Shown here: positions 53,491 through 60,759 of the stretch, piece by piece
Position numbering within the stretch: the first letter of the stretch is position 1
How the letters are laid out: the number at the start of each line of letters is the position of its first letter
Assembly (NCBI RefSeq): GCF_018860155.1
Contig: NZ_JAHKNI010000023.1
Span: 1 to 64,000, forward strand
Source of the DNA: Nocardia albiluteola
Lineage (GTDB): Bacteria > Actinomycetota > Actinomycetes > Mycobacteriales > Mycobacteriaceae
Length of the DNA stretch: 64,000 bases
Reading direction: 5' to 3'
Translations under genes and position numbers: made by a program
The notes under the pieces: model-generated
Database searches by the model: none
What the model saw: the letters and a program-made list of their open reading frames with translations, nothing else
Told to the model about the DNA's origin: nothing

Positions 53491-53864
53491 ATGACGGCTG
53501 GGGTTGGCAACGCAAACGGTCTGCGAACGGATTACCGCCGATATCGCCCTGCCTCGCCCAAAAGACCGTCGAGGATCGACCTGACACTTGACAAAAACAG
53601 CCCACATATCAGAGATATTCCCGCACTTGCGGCACCGCGCCCCATTATTCAACCGCAAATGCCGCCGACTTCATATCGTCCGCTCGATATACAATTGCCA
53701 TTTCAATTACGTGCAATTTTCCCGGTTGGGGTAGATATACGGAGGCGTTCGAGGAAATAATGAAAACGTCCCCGTCTCTGGCGGGCTGAGCGATCACAGT
53801 TGCACGCCAACTTTTGCCGATCAGGGCGAGCCACAACATACTCGAACCAGCATACGGAGGGACC
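53491..53864. other. Upstream region of the molybdoenzyme gene
   Basis: This 370-base stretch is AT-rich for this genome (especially 53590-53770) and contains no convincing protein gene. A nine-codon frame at 53760 (GAGGAAATA, then ATG to TGA, MKTSPSLAG) could be a leader peptide. The ribosome-binding site GGAGGG of the molybdoenzyme gene lies at the right end. Confidence 0.45.
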
Positions 53865-55112
53865 ATGACCTCGGGAGCCACCTATCCGACCGCGAACGGC
53901 GAGCGCTTCACTCTGGACGTTGATATGAACGCCGACGTGCCCCCGTACGAGGACTATCAGCACACCGACCATCTCGACAACTTCACCGTGATGGAGGTCG
54001 TCGGCAAAAGCCGCTGTCACGGAATGCACCTCGAAGGGCTGACCTACCCGATCACACCGATCGGGATGCACTATCTGCTGATTCACTACGACGTCCCCGA
54101 GATCGACGAGAAGGCCTATCAACTCAAGGTCGACGGCCTGGTGAACAACAAACTGACCCTGGATATGGACAACATCCGCAGCCGGCCGAAGGTCACCATG
54201 CCGGCCACGATGGAATGCTGCGGCAACGGTCGAGCGAGCCAGCGGTGGCGGCTGTGGGCACACGTCCCGTGGAATCACGACGCGATAGGGACCGCCGAGT
54301 GGACGGGTACGCCCCTGCGCGGGGTGCTCGAGGACGCCGGACTCCGAGACGACGCGGTAGAGGTCCTCTTCACCGGGCGCGACAAGGGCATCCAAGGCCC
54401 TCCGGATGGGGCGGAAGTGCAGTACTTCCAGCGCAGCCTGTCCGTCGACTACGTGATGAACAGCGACAACGATGTCTTGCTGTGCTATGAGATCAACGGC
54501 CAGCCACTGCCGCCGCAGCACGGATTCCCGCTGCGGCTCCTGGTTCCCGGCTGGTTGGGGGCGACCAACGTCAAATGGATCGACTCGATCGAGGCGACCT
54601 CTACCAGGCTCACCGAGCGCCAGATGAAGTGGTACAGCTACGCCGAAAATGACAACGACCCTAACCGCATTCCCTGCACCTTCCAGCAGACTCGAGCGAT
54701 GATGATCCCTCCCGGCATCCCCGACTTCCTATGCCGGTTCCGCCACCTGGAAGAAACGTCGGCCGTCGAGCTACGTGGCCGTGCCTGGGCTGGCGGACTT
54801 CGCATCGAGGAAGTGGATGTCAGCATCGACGGCGGAAAAACCTGGTCGCCGGCAAAGCTCGACGCCCCCTTCGGCAAGTGGGCCTGGGTTGGCTGGTCGT
54901 TCATCTGGAAGGGCGTCACTCCTGGTCAGTACACACTGCGGTGCCGCGCCAAGGACGAACGGGGCAACATGTCGAAGGACGACGACTCGGTGCACGACTA
55001 CTACGCGATGGACATCACCAAGCCGCAGTATGTCGATGTGAACGTGTATCCCAAGGGCACTCTGGCTCCACTCAACAAAATCCCATTGCCAGTGCAGTTC
55101 CCGTCACTTTGA
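53865..55112 (+). CDS. Sulfite-oxidase-family molybdopterin oxidoreductase
   Basis: This 415-residue enzyme has the two domains of the sulfite oxidase family: a molybdopterin-binding domain (residues about 45-260) with the molybdenum-ligand cysteine in ATMECCGNGRASQRW, followed by AEWTGTPLRGVLEDAG and HGFPLRLLVPGWLGATNVKW, and a Mo-co dimerisation domain (about 290-400) with LRIEEVDVSIDGGKTW. No signal peptide or twin-arginine motif and no haem domain are present, so it is a soluble cytoplasmic enzyme, like plant sulfite oxidase. The start at 53865 follows GGAGGG. Sulfite is the likely but unproven substrate. A decayed copy of its 3' end lies at 58690-59090. Confidence 0.88.
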   Translation: MTSGATYPTANGERFTLDVDMNADVPPYEDYQHTDHLDNFTVMEVVGKSRCHGMHLEGLTYPITPIGMHYLLIHYDVPEIDEKAYQLKVDGLVNNKLTLDMDNIRSRPKVTMPATMECCGNGRASQRWRLWAHVPWNHDAIGTAEWTGTPLRGVLEDAGLRDDAVEVLFTGRDKGIQGPPDGAEVQYFQRSLSVDYVMNSDNDVLLCYEINGQPLPPQHGFPLRLLVPGWLGATNVKWIDSIEATSTRLTERQMKWYSYAENDNDPNRIPCTFQQTRAMMIPPGIPDFLCRFRHLEETSAVELRGRAWAGGLRIEEVDVSIDGGKTWSPAKLDAPFGKWAWVGWSFIWKGVTPGQYTLRCRAKDERGNMSKDDDSVHDYYAMDITKPQYVDVNVYPKGTLAPLNKIPLPVQFPSL

Positions 55113-55243
55113 AAAACGGGCAGTGCGCAAGTGGGCGGGAACAAGCCGTGTCCGGCGTCAGCGGCGACTGAGCCGAGGCCATCGTCGGGGTCTCGGCGGC
55201 GTAACTGTGAACGCCGTCCCACCGCAGCAACGATGGAGAAGAA

Positions 55244-55489
55244 ATGACGGAAAAGTACACCACGACCGGTGCGGGCGCCCCGGCGCACAGTGATGATCGG
55301 TCGTTGACCGCGGCTGTGAGTAGGGCGCGGCAGTTGGTTGCTCCTTTTGTGGCTGATCGGATTCGTGGTGTTCGGTTGTGGCGGTGGCTGGGTTACAACA
55401 TGAACGACGAGCTGCCGAGCTACCGTCATGCAACACCGCCGCGGCTGCACGAGGAATTGCGGCACGACTTCGGAGGAGTAGCGCCATGA
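55244..55489 (+). CDS. Uncharacterised 81-residue protein between molybdoenzyme and moaA
   Basis: This 81-residue protein has a Ser/Gly/Ala N-terminus and a basic, probably helical centre (AAVSRARQLVAPFVADRIRG, then LWRWLGYNMNDE). No cysteines, no signal peptide. GGAGAAGAA precedes the ATG. Its TGA overlaps the moaA ATG (ATGA), so the two are translationally coupled. I do not recognise a family. Position suggests a partner or assembly factor of the molybdoenzyme or of MoaA. Third-codon GC is lower than in the backbone genes, for example in the run from 55330 to 55400. Confidence 0.7.
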   Translation: MTEKYTTTGAGAPAHSDDRSLTAAVSRARQLVAPFVADRIRGVRLWRWLGYNMNDELPSYRHATPPRLHEELRHDFGGVAP

Positions 55490-56562
55490 CGGCCACGGAG
55501 CTCGGTGTTCCTGTGGTGCCGCCCCTAGCCGAGGGCTCAGCAACCGCACCCCCGTCGACGGGTCCGTTGATCGACACCTACGGGCGCGTCGCGACCGATC
55601 TGCGAGTGTCGTTGACCGACCGTTGCAACCTGCGGTGTACCTACTGCATGCCAGCCGAGGGCGTGTCGTGGTTACCCGCCAGGCAACTGCTGCAACCCGA
55701 CGAGATTGTCCGGCTAGTACGCATCGGCGTGACCCAAATGGGTGTGACCAGGGTGCGGTTCACCGGTGGAGAACCATTGCTGGCCAAGCATCTCGAGGAG
55801 ATCATCGCCGCGACCGCATTGCTCCGTCCCCGCCCACAGATCGCGCTGACCACCAACGGAGTGCGGTTGGCCGAGCGGGCGGAGACCTTGGCGCTAGCCG
55901 GTTTGGACCGGGTCAACGTGTCGCTCGACAGCATCGATAAGACGCACTTCGCGGCGATCACCCGCCGCGACCGGCTGTCCGATGTGCTGGCCGGCTTGGC
56001 CGCTGCAGGCGCGGCGGGTTTGCGACCGGTGAAGGTGAACGCGGTACTCGATCCCGAAACGGGCCTCGACGATGCGGTACCGCTGGCACGCTTCTGCCTG
56101 GAACATGACTACCAACTACGGATCATCGAGCAGATGCCGCTGGACGCCGGACACCAGTGGCGTCGTGAGGCCGCGGTGACCGCGGAGCGGGTGCTAGCAG
56201 TGCTAAGGCACTATTTCACATTGCAGCCGGATCCGGTGCCGCGGGGTTCGGCTCCAGCCGAGGTGTGGTGCGTCACCGATCCCGCGACGGGCCGCACCGG
56301 AAAGGTCGGCGTCATCGCATCGGTATCGCAACCCTTCTGCTCGACCTGTGACCGCACTCGGCTGACCGCCGACGGACAGATCCGCAGTTGCCTGTTCGCC
56401 ACCGAGGAGACCGACCTGCGAGGGCTGCTGCGCAGCGGAGCCGACGACGACGCAATCGAGGCGGCCTGGCGTGCGGCGATGTGGTCCAAGCCTGCTGGCC
56501 ATGGCATAAACGACCCGAACTTCATTCAGCCCACACGACCGATGAGCGCGATCGGCGGCTGA
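55486..56562 (+). CDS. moaA: GTP 3',8-cyclase MoaA
   Basis: MoaA is the radical-SAM enzyme that starts molybdenum cofactor synthesis by cyclising GTP. The 358-residue protein carries the SAM cluster motif CNLRCTYCMP and the C-terminal cluster motif CSTCDRTRLTADGQIRSCLF; RFTGGEPLL and LTTNGVRL are the standard binding segments. It ends in SAIGG, the conserved Gly-Gly tail needed for activity. The ATG at 55486 overlaps the upstream stop, with CGGAGGAG eight bases ahead. MoaC, its partner, is not on the island, so chromosomal MoaC must be used. Confidence 0.95.
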   Translation: MTATELGVPVVPPLAEGSATAPPSTGPLIDTYGRVATDLRVSLTDRCNLRCTYCMPAEGVSWLPARQLLQPDEIVRLVRIGVTQMGVTRVRFTGGEPLLAKHLEEIIAATALLRPRPQIALTTNGVRLAERAETLALAGLDRVNVSLDSIDKTHFAAITRRDRLSDVLAGLAAAGAAGLRPVKVNAVLDPETGLDDAVPLARFCLEHDYQLRIIEQMPLDAGHQWRREAAVTAERVLAVLRHYFTLQPDPVPRGSAPAEVWCVTDPATGRTGKVGVIASVSQPFCSTCDRTRLTADGQIRSCLFATEETDLRGLLRSGADDDAIEAAWRAAMWSKPAGHGINDPNFIQPTRPMSAIGG

Positions 56563-56563
56563 C

Positions 56564-56644
56564 GTGACCACTGAGTCGTACAGATCGATTCACATCACCG
56601 TCAGGTGTTCCACGGCTGCCCGCGCCGCTGGGGGCTCCGATTCC
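56564..56644 (+). pseudogene. Possible MoaB/MogA start fragment
   Basis: A GTG one base after the moaA stop opens a 26-codon frame (MTTESYRSIHITV, then STAARAAGG) ending in TAG. The order of hydrophobic strand and small-residue loop resembles the N-terminus of MoaB/MogA proteins, but the similarity is short. It may be the stump of a deleted molybdopterin gene. Confidence 0.3.
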
Positions 56645-56724
56645 TAGCAGGGCACGGCCCGTGATGGTCGCGGGCACGCAGACAGATCTGCTGCTGGCGT
56701 TCCTGGTATCTGCGGCCACATCTT

Positions 56725-57015
56725 CTACGCTGCAACTCTTCTCGATTGTGATAACACCGCCAACCTCATTGGATACCCCACCGGCACTACACAATCGGCG
56801 CACGGAGGAACCGGTGCTCTGGTCATCACTTTCACCGCCCCCACGGCAACGGCGCCTGCCCGGCCGCCACCACACCGGCCAGCCGCAGAGTGAACAACGG
56901 TCACCGACTCCGCCCGTACCGCATACCCGTCCATCCCGGAGTTGCGGAAAAACCGGCAGATCCACCGGCGACAACATATCCGCGGCCAGTCGCCGCTCTA
57001 ACAGACTCGCCGGCG
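56725..57015 (-). pseudogene. MoeA remnant (molybdopterin molybdenumtransferase)
   Basis: On the minus strand one frame reads LLERRLAADMLSPVDLPVF and, after a frame change, MDGYAVRAESV and VKVMTRAPVPPCADCVVPVG. These are the N-terminal hallmarks of MoeA (LAADV, SPVDLPPFDNSAMDGYAV, GxAVRIMTGAPVPxGADAVVPVE). The gene lacks its middle and C-terminal domains and carries at least one frameshift near 56935. MoeA inserts molybdate into molybdopterin; this copy cannot work. Confidence 0.75.
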
Positions 57016-57019
57016 GAGT

Positions 57020-57243
57020 CTCGATCGCGTCAATGTTCCGACCGCACCCGACTCACCGCCGACGGCATAGTGCCGAGGAGTTCGGTGGCGGCAACCACGG
57101 TCGATTGGGCCCACTTGCGGTCGGCATCGAGTGGCATCTGTGCAGTGGCGTACCGCGATGTGGCACACACCAGTCGGACACGCGATATCGGCGCGGTTGG
57201 ATTCGTATGCCCGCAACGCATGATGGGAGCTATCGATGGTTGA
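57020..57243 (+). pseudogene. Decayed second copy of the moaA 3' end
   Basis: The frame reads CSDRTRLTADGIV and ends FVCPQRMMGAIDG before TGA. It aligns with the end of the intact moaA (CDRTRLTADGQIR, FIQPTRPMSAIGG). One cluster cysteine is lost and the region between is diverged. Its stop overlaps the moaD start by eight bases, which suggests that moaD was originally coupled to this moaA copy. Confidence 0.72.
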
Positions 57244-57478
57244 GATCCGTTACTTCGCTGCGATGGCCGACGCTGTAGGCACTGCCAGTGAGCATCTGGC
57301 CGTGCCTGCCGACGCGACTATCGCAGACCTGCGGCGGATACTCGTCACGACCCATGGGTCCCGCCTCGCTCCGATGCTGAAGGTGTGTGCGTTTCTGGTC
57401 GGAGACGAACTCACCCGTGACGACGCGGCGCGCCTCACGCCTCGGGTCGATGTCCTCCCCCCGTTCGCTGGAGGTTAG
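57236..57478 (+). CDS. moaD: Molybdopterin synthase small subunit MoaD
   Basis: This 80-residue ubiquitin-like sulfur carrier donates sulfur to make molybdopterin. It shows the beta-grasp pattern (VEIRYFAAMADAVG, then ATIADLRRIL) and ends exactly in PFAGG, the Gly-Gly tail that is activated as a thiocarboxylate. The partner MoaE is not on the island. The ATG lies inside the end of the decayed moaA copy, so translation was probably coupled to it. Confidence 0.92.
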   Translation: MVEIRYFAAMADAVGTASEHLAVPADATIADLRRILVTTHGSRLAPMLKVCAFLVGDELTRDDAARLTPRVDVLPPFAGG

Positions 57479-57531
57479 CGCTTGAGCTCGGCTGGCAACA
57501 TCATTTGCCAATAGATAGCTAAACTGGTCTC

Positions 57532-57957
57532 GTGCCCCAATTTCGAATATCCGAAGCCGCCGAACTTTTGGGCGTCAGCGACGACACTGTCCGCAGATGG
57601 GTCGACGCTGGGCGGCTCCTGACAACTGACGGCGTCGGTCCTCGCATGGTCGATGGCGCAGCGCTCGCTGCGCTTGCCCAGCAGCGCGCAGTCGGTGCGT
57701 CGCCGTCCGCGCAGCCTGTTTCAGGTGAGTCGGCTCGTAACCGCTTGGCCGGTCTGGTCACCAATGTAGTGCGGGACACTGTGATGGCACAGGTTGATAT
57801 TCAGGCCGGACCGTTCCGGCTGGTTTCACTGATGAGCCGGGAAGCTGCAGACGAAATGGGGCTCGAGCCGGGCAGCCTGGTGGTCGCCTCGGTGAAGGCC
57901 ACGAACGTCGTCGTCGAGACACCCGTGCGCCGACCTCAAGCGCATTTGCCGACATAG
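57532..57957 (+). CDS. HTH-Mop regulator (molybdate-responsive)
   Basis: This 141-residue protein joins an excisionase/MerR-like helix-turn-helix (FRISEAAELLGVSDDTVRRW) to a Mop domain at about residues 75-130 (AGLVTNVVRDTVMAQVDIQA, then EPGSLVVASVKATNVVVETP). Mop domains bind molybdate or tungstate as oligomers. The pairing makes it a likely molybdate-sensing regulator or storage protein, similar to one-domain ModE forms. It follows moaD in the same direction after 53 bases, so it may control the island's molybdenum genes. Confidence 0.88.
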   Translation: MPQFRISEAAELLGVSDDTVRRWVDAGRLLTTDGVGPRMVDGAALAALAQQRAVGASPSAQPVSGESARNRLAGLVTNVVRDTVMAQVDIQAGPFRLVSLMSREAADEMGLEPGSLVVASVKATNVVVETPVRRPQAHLPT

Positions 57958-58237
57958 ACGTAGCGGTAACGGCTTCCTGCGACGCGGACTAGGCTGCTGG
58001 GCCGGAACGACGCCGCCCACTCCGGCGGGCGCCCACCGCGTCCGCGATCCGCCGACAGGCGATCGTCACTACGGGCGCTCACCCAACGGACGACCGGACC
58101 GCAACGCGTCTGGTCCACGCCCACTGCCACCGCAGTCACACCAAACACGTTGGCGTGCATCGCACTTCTAGCCGACCTGTGAGCCTTCAGGGCTTGCTCG
58201 AGCCGGTGGCCTGGAAAGCGGGCACGGCCGGTTCTTA
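57958..58237. other. Region between HTH-Mop and molbindin genes
   Basis: No intact gene is supported in this stretch before the terminator. A minus-strand open frame (57936-58160) has no recognisable family and lacks a good ribosome-binding site. Confidence 0.35.
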
Positions 58238-58269
58238 GTAGCGAGGGCGTGGCAACACGCCCTCGCTAC
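58238..58269. terminator. Bidirectional terminator between two Mop genes
   Basis: GTAGCGAGGGCGTG and CACGCCCTCGCTAC form a perfect 14-bp stem closed by a GCAA tetraloop, between convergent genes. Confidence 0.85.
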
Positions 58270-58365
58270 CCGCCGAACGCTGGTTCGCCTTCCTCACCCA
58301 ACAGCCCGTCCTCTGCTACGCACGGATTGAAGCCAATCCGTCGCACCCTCCCGGTGGCCGAGGCC

Positions 58366-58578
58366 TCACTCCACGCCGATGGTTACCGCTGTTGACTTGA
58401 TGAGTACCTTTGCGGGCTGGCCCACCTGCAGGCCCAAATCGAGCGCGGCGTTCCTGGTCACCGAGGATGTGACGACCTGGCCGCCACCATCGAGCCGAAT
58501 CTTCACAATTGCCATGACAGCGCCGAGGTCGACTTCGGCGATGGTTCCGCTGAGCTGATTCTGGGCCGATATTCGCAT
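58366..58578 (-). CDS. mop: Molbindin (single Mop domain)
   Basis: This 70-residue protein is a single Mop domain: MRISAQNQLSGTIAEVDLGA, VMAIVKIRLDGG, TSSVTRNAALDLGLQVG and AKVLIKSTAVTIGVE follow the Mop consensus closely, including the conserved N-QL-G-I start. Molbindins form hexamers that hold molybdate ions and buffer supply. GGGAGAC precedes the ATG. It points toward the HTH-Mop gene, with a terminator between. Confidence 0.9.
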   Translation of the reverse strand: MRISAQNQLSGTIAEVDLGAVMAIVKIRLDGGGQVVTSSVTRNAALDLGLQVGQPAKVLIKSTAVTIGVE

Positions 58579-58689
58579 ACCTGTCTCCCAATCTTCGGTG
58601 GTTTGCGAGGAGTGTAGGCACGCTCGTTGCACGCCGTCGGTACGCCGCGCCGCGCGGCGCTTCACTCGGAGTCTGCTCGAGCGTCTACT

Positions 58690-59090
58690 AAGCGCGCCGT
58701 ACGGTGCTAATTGGTTGCTTAGCCTGCGGCGGCCACTCCGGTCCTCGGCGAGCTCGTCGAGATTGGGTTCGCCGCCTGGCAAGATTGAAGTCAGCACCAA
58801 TAACAAAAACACCTCAGAGGATGCTGAATTCGAAGCTCCCATCGGCAAGTATGCGTAGGTCGGGTGGAAATACAGGTCGCCCAACGTCAAGCGTGGTCAG
58901 TACGTGCTGAGGCGCCGAGCAACCGACGCCAAGGCGATGTCGAGAAGACGACAACGCCGCGCGGCTACTCCGCGATGGGCGTACCCAAGCCGCAATACGT
59001 CAACGTCGGAGTGCGGACGAAGGCCGAACTAGCTGAGGGTGCCAGGGGCGCTGTGCCCATGGCTCCCGACCCTCCGAGCCCAAAACCATA
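58690..59090 (+). pseudogene. Decayed second copy of the molybdoenzyme 3' end
   Basis: Translated pieces align with the C-terminal dimerisation domain of the intact enzyme at 53865: KIEVSTNNKNTSEDAEFEAP then IGKYA-stop-VGWKYRSPNVKRGQYVLRRRA, and in another frame YSAMGVPKPQYVNVGV (intact: YYAMDITKPQYVDVNV). An internal TAG and at least one frameshift are present. Identity is too low for a recent duplication, so two related molybdoenzyme genes once existed on the island. Confidence 0.75.
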
Positions 59091-59238
59091 GCCGAAAGAT
59101 TGCCGTACTCCCTGCATTCGTGTTGAATCGCAGGTGAAACCCAGAGTTTTCGGGTGCTGCGCATTTGCACAGTGTCGCCATAAGTCTGCCGAGAAGGCTC
59201 GCGCATCATACCGCAGTAGCGAGGAGATGGGTACGAAA

Positions 59239-60696
59239 ATGGCCGGAAACTACCGCACCAACGAGGTGGGCGCGCCGTCGCCGACCGATACTCATTCACT
59301 GACCGTCGGCCCTAACGGTCCGATTCTGCTTCAAGACCACCAGCTGATCGAAACCATGGCCCACTTCAACCGAGAGCGAGTCCCCGAGCGGCAGCCGCAT
59401 GCCAAGGGCGCTGGAGCTTTCGGGCGTTTCGAGGTCACCAACGATGTGAGCGCCTATACGAAGGCGAAGGTCTTCGCCCCGGGCACGAAAACCGAGGTGT
59501 TCGTGCGGCTCGCGGGCAACGCCGGCGAGCGCGGCAGCGCCGACACCCTGCGCGACACCCGCGGATTCTCGGTCAAGTTCTACACCACCGATGGGAACTT
59601 CGACATCGTCGGAAACAACGTCCCGATGTTCTTCCTCCGCGACCCCATCAAGTTTCCGAATCTGATCCGAGCGGCGAAACGCCGGGCGGACAATAATATT
59701 CACGACCACAACATGACGTGGGATTTCTGGACACTCTCGCCGGAGTCCGCGCACCTGGTCACGCTGGTCATGGGCGACCGCGGCATTCCGAAGACGTTGC
59801 GGCACATGAACGGGTACGGGTTGCACACGTTCAGCTGGATCAACGCCGATGGCGAGATCTTCTGGGTGAAATACCACTTCAAGACCGATCAGGGCATCGA
59901 GTGCCTGACCCAGGCCGAGGCCGACCGGCTCGCCGGCGTCGACCCGGACTGCAACCAGCGCGACCTGTTCGACGCGATCGAGCGCGGGGACTTCCCCAGT
60001 TGGTCGCTGAAGGTGCAGATCATGCCGTTCGAGGAGGCCAAGACCTACCGGCTCAACCCGTTCGACGTGACAAAGGTGTGGCCGCACAACGACTATCCGC
60101 TGATTGATGTCGGCACGATGACGTTGGACCGTCACGTCCGCGATCACCACACCGACGTGGAGCAGGCGGCATTCGACCCCGGCGCCCTAGTACCCGGCAC
60201 CGGGTTGAGCCCGGACAAGCTCCTCCTCGGCCGGAGTTTCGCCTACGCCGACGCGCAGCGCGCTCGGATCGGCATCAACCACAAGCAAATCCCGGTCAAC
60301 GCTCCCAAGGTCGAGGTGCGCAGCTACGCCAAAGACGGCGCCATGCGGGTACTACCTGTCTCCGACCCTGTGTACGTGCCCAACTCCGCAGGTGGACCGG
60401 TGGCTGATCCGGCACGCGCCTCCGAAATCGTCTGGCACACCGACGGAGATTTTGTACGCACCGCTTACACCCTGCGCCGCGACGACGACGACTGGAGCCA
60501 AGCCGGAGACCTGGTGCGTCGCGTGATGGATGAACCTCAGCGAAAGCGATTGGTGAGCAACATCATCGACCACATGTGTGATGGTTCAGGGGTGAAGGAG
60601 CCAGTGCTGTCGCGTGTCTTCGAGTATTGGCGCAACATCGACCCGGACATCGGCGCCCAGGTCGAACAGGAGTTCCGCGCCCGAACCGGCTCCTGA
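59239..60696 (+). CDS. Monofunctional haem catalase
   Basis: This 485-residue catalase breaks down hydrogen peroxide. Active-site signatures are present: distal histidine in ERVPERQPHAKGAGAFG, asparagine in NNVPMFFLRDPIKFPN, and the proximal haem-tyrosine motif RSFAYADAQRARIG. Length fits small-subunit clade catalases. Two ATGs compete: 59227, which abuts GAGGAG, and 59239, which lies 12 bases behind it; the second is listed. It follows the decayed molybdoenzyme copy and precedes the integrase. A peroxide-producing oxidase next to it would explain its presence. Confidence 0.92.
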   Translation: MAGNYRTNEVGAPSPTDTHSLTVGPNGPILLQDHQLIETMAHFNRERVPERQPHAKGAGAFGRFEVTNDVSAYTKAKVFAPGTKTEVFVRLAGNAGERGSADTLRDTRGFSVKFYTTDGNFDIVGNNVPMFFLRDPIKFPNLIRAAKRRADNNIHDHNMTWDFWTLSPESAHLVTLVMGDRGIPKTLRHMNGYGLHTFSWINADGEIFWVKYHFKTDQGIECLTQAEADRLAGVDPDCNQRDLFDAIERGDFPSWSLKVQIMPFEEAKTYRLNPFDVTKVWPHNDYPLIDVGTMTLDRHVRDHHTDVEQAAFDPGALVPGTGLSPDKLLLGRSFAYADAQRARIGINHKQIPVNAPKVEVRSYAKDGAMRVLPVSDPVYVPNSAGGPVADPARASEIVWHTDGDFVRTAYTLRRDDDDWSQAGDLVRRVMDEPQRKRLVSNIIDHMCDGSGVKEPVLSRVFEYWRNIDPDIGAQVEQEFRARTGS

Positions 60697-60759
60697 GTAC
60701 CTACCTCAGCGGGATGACCGGCTTGGTTAGGTGTCGTTCAGCCCCGCCTCTCTGATGGC

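Noticed and set aside
55378..55485. Upstream extension of moaA
   Set aside because: It overlaps the 81-residue gene in another frame, and CGGAGGAG directly precedes the ATG at 55486.
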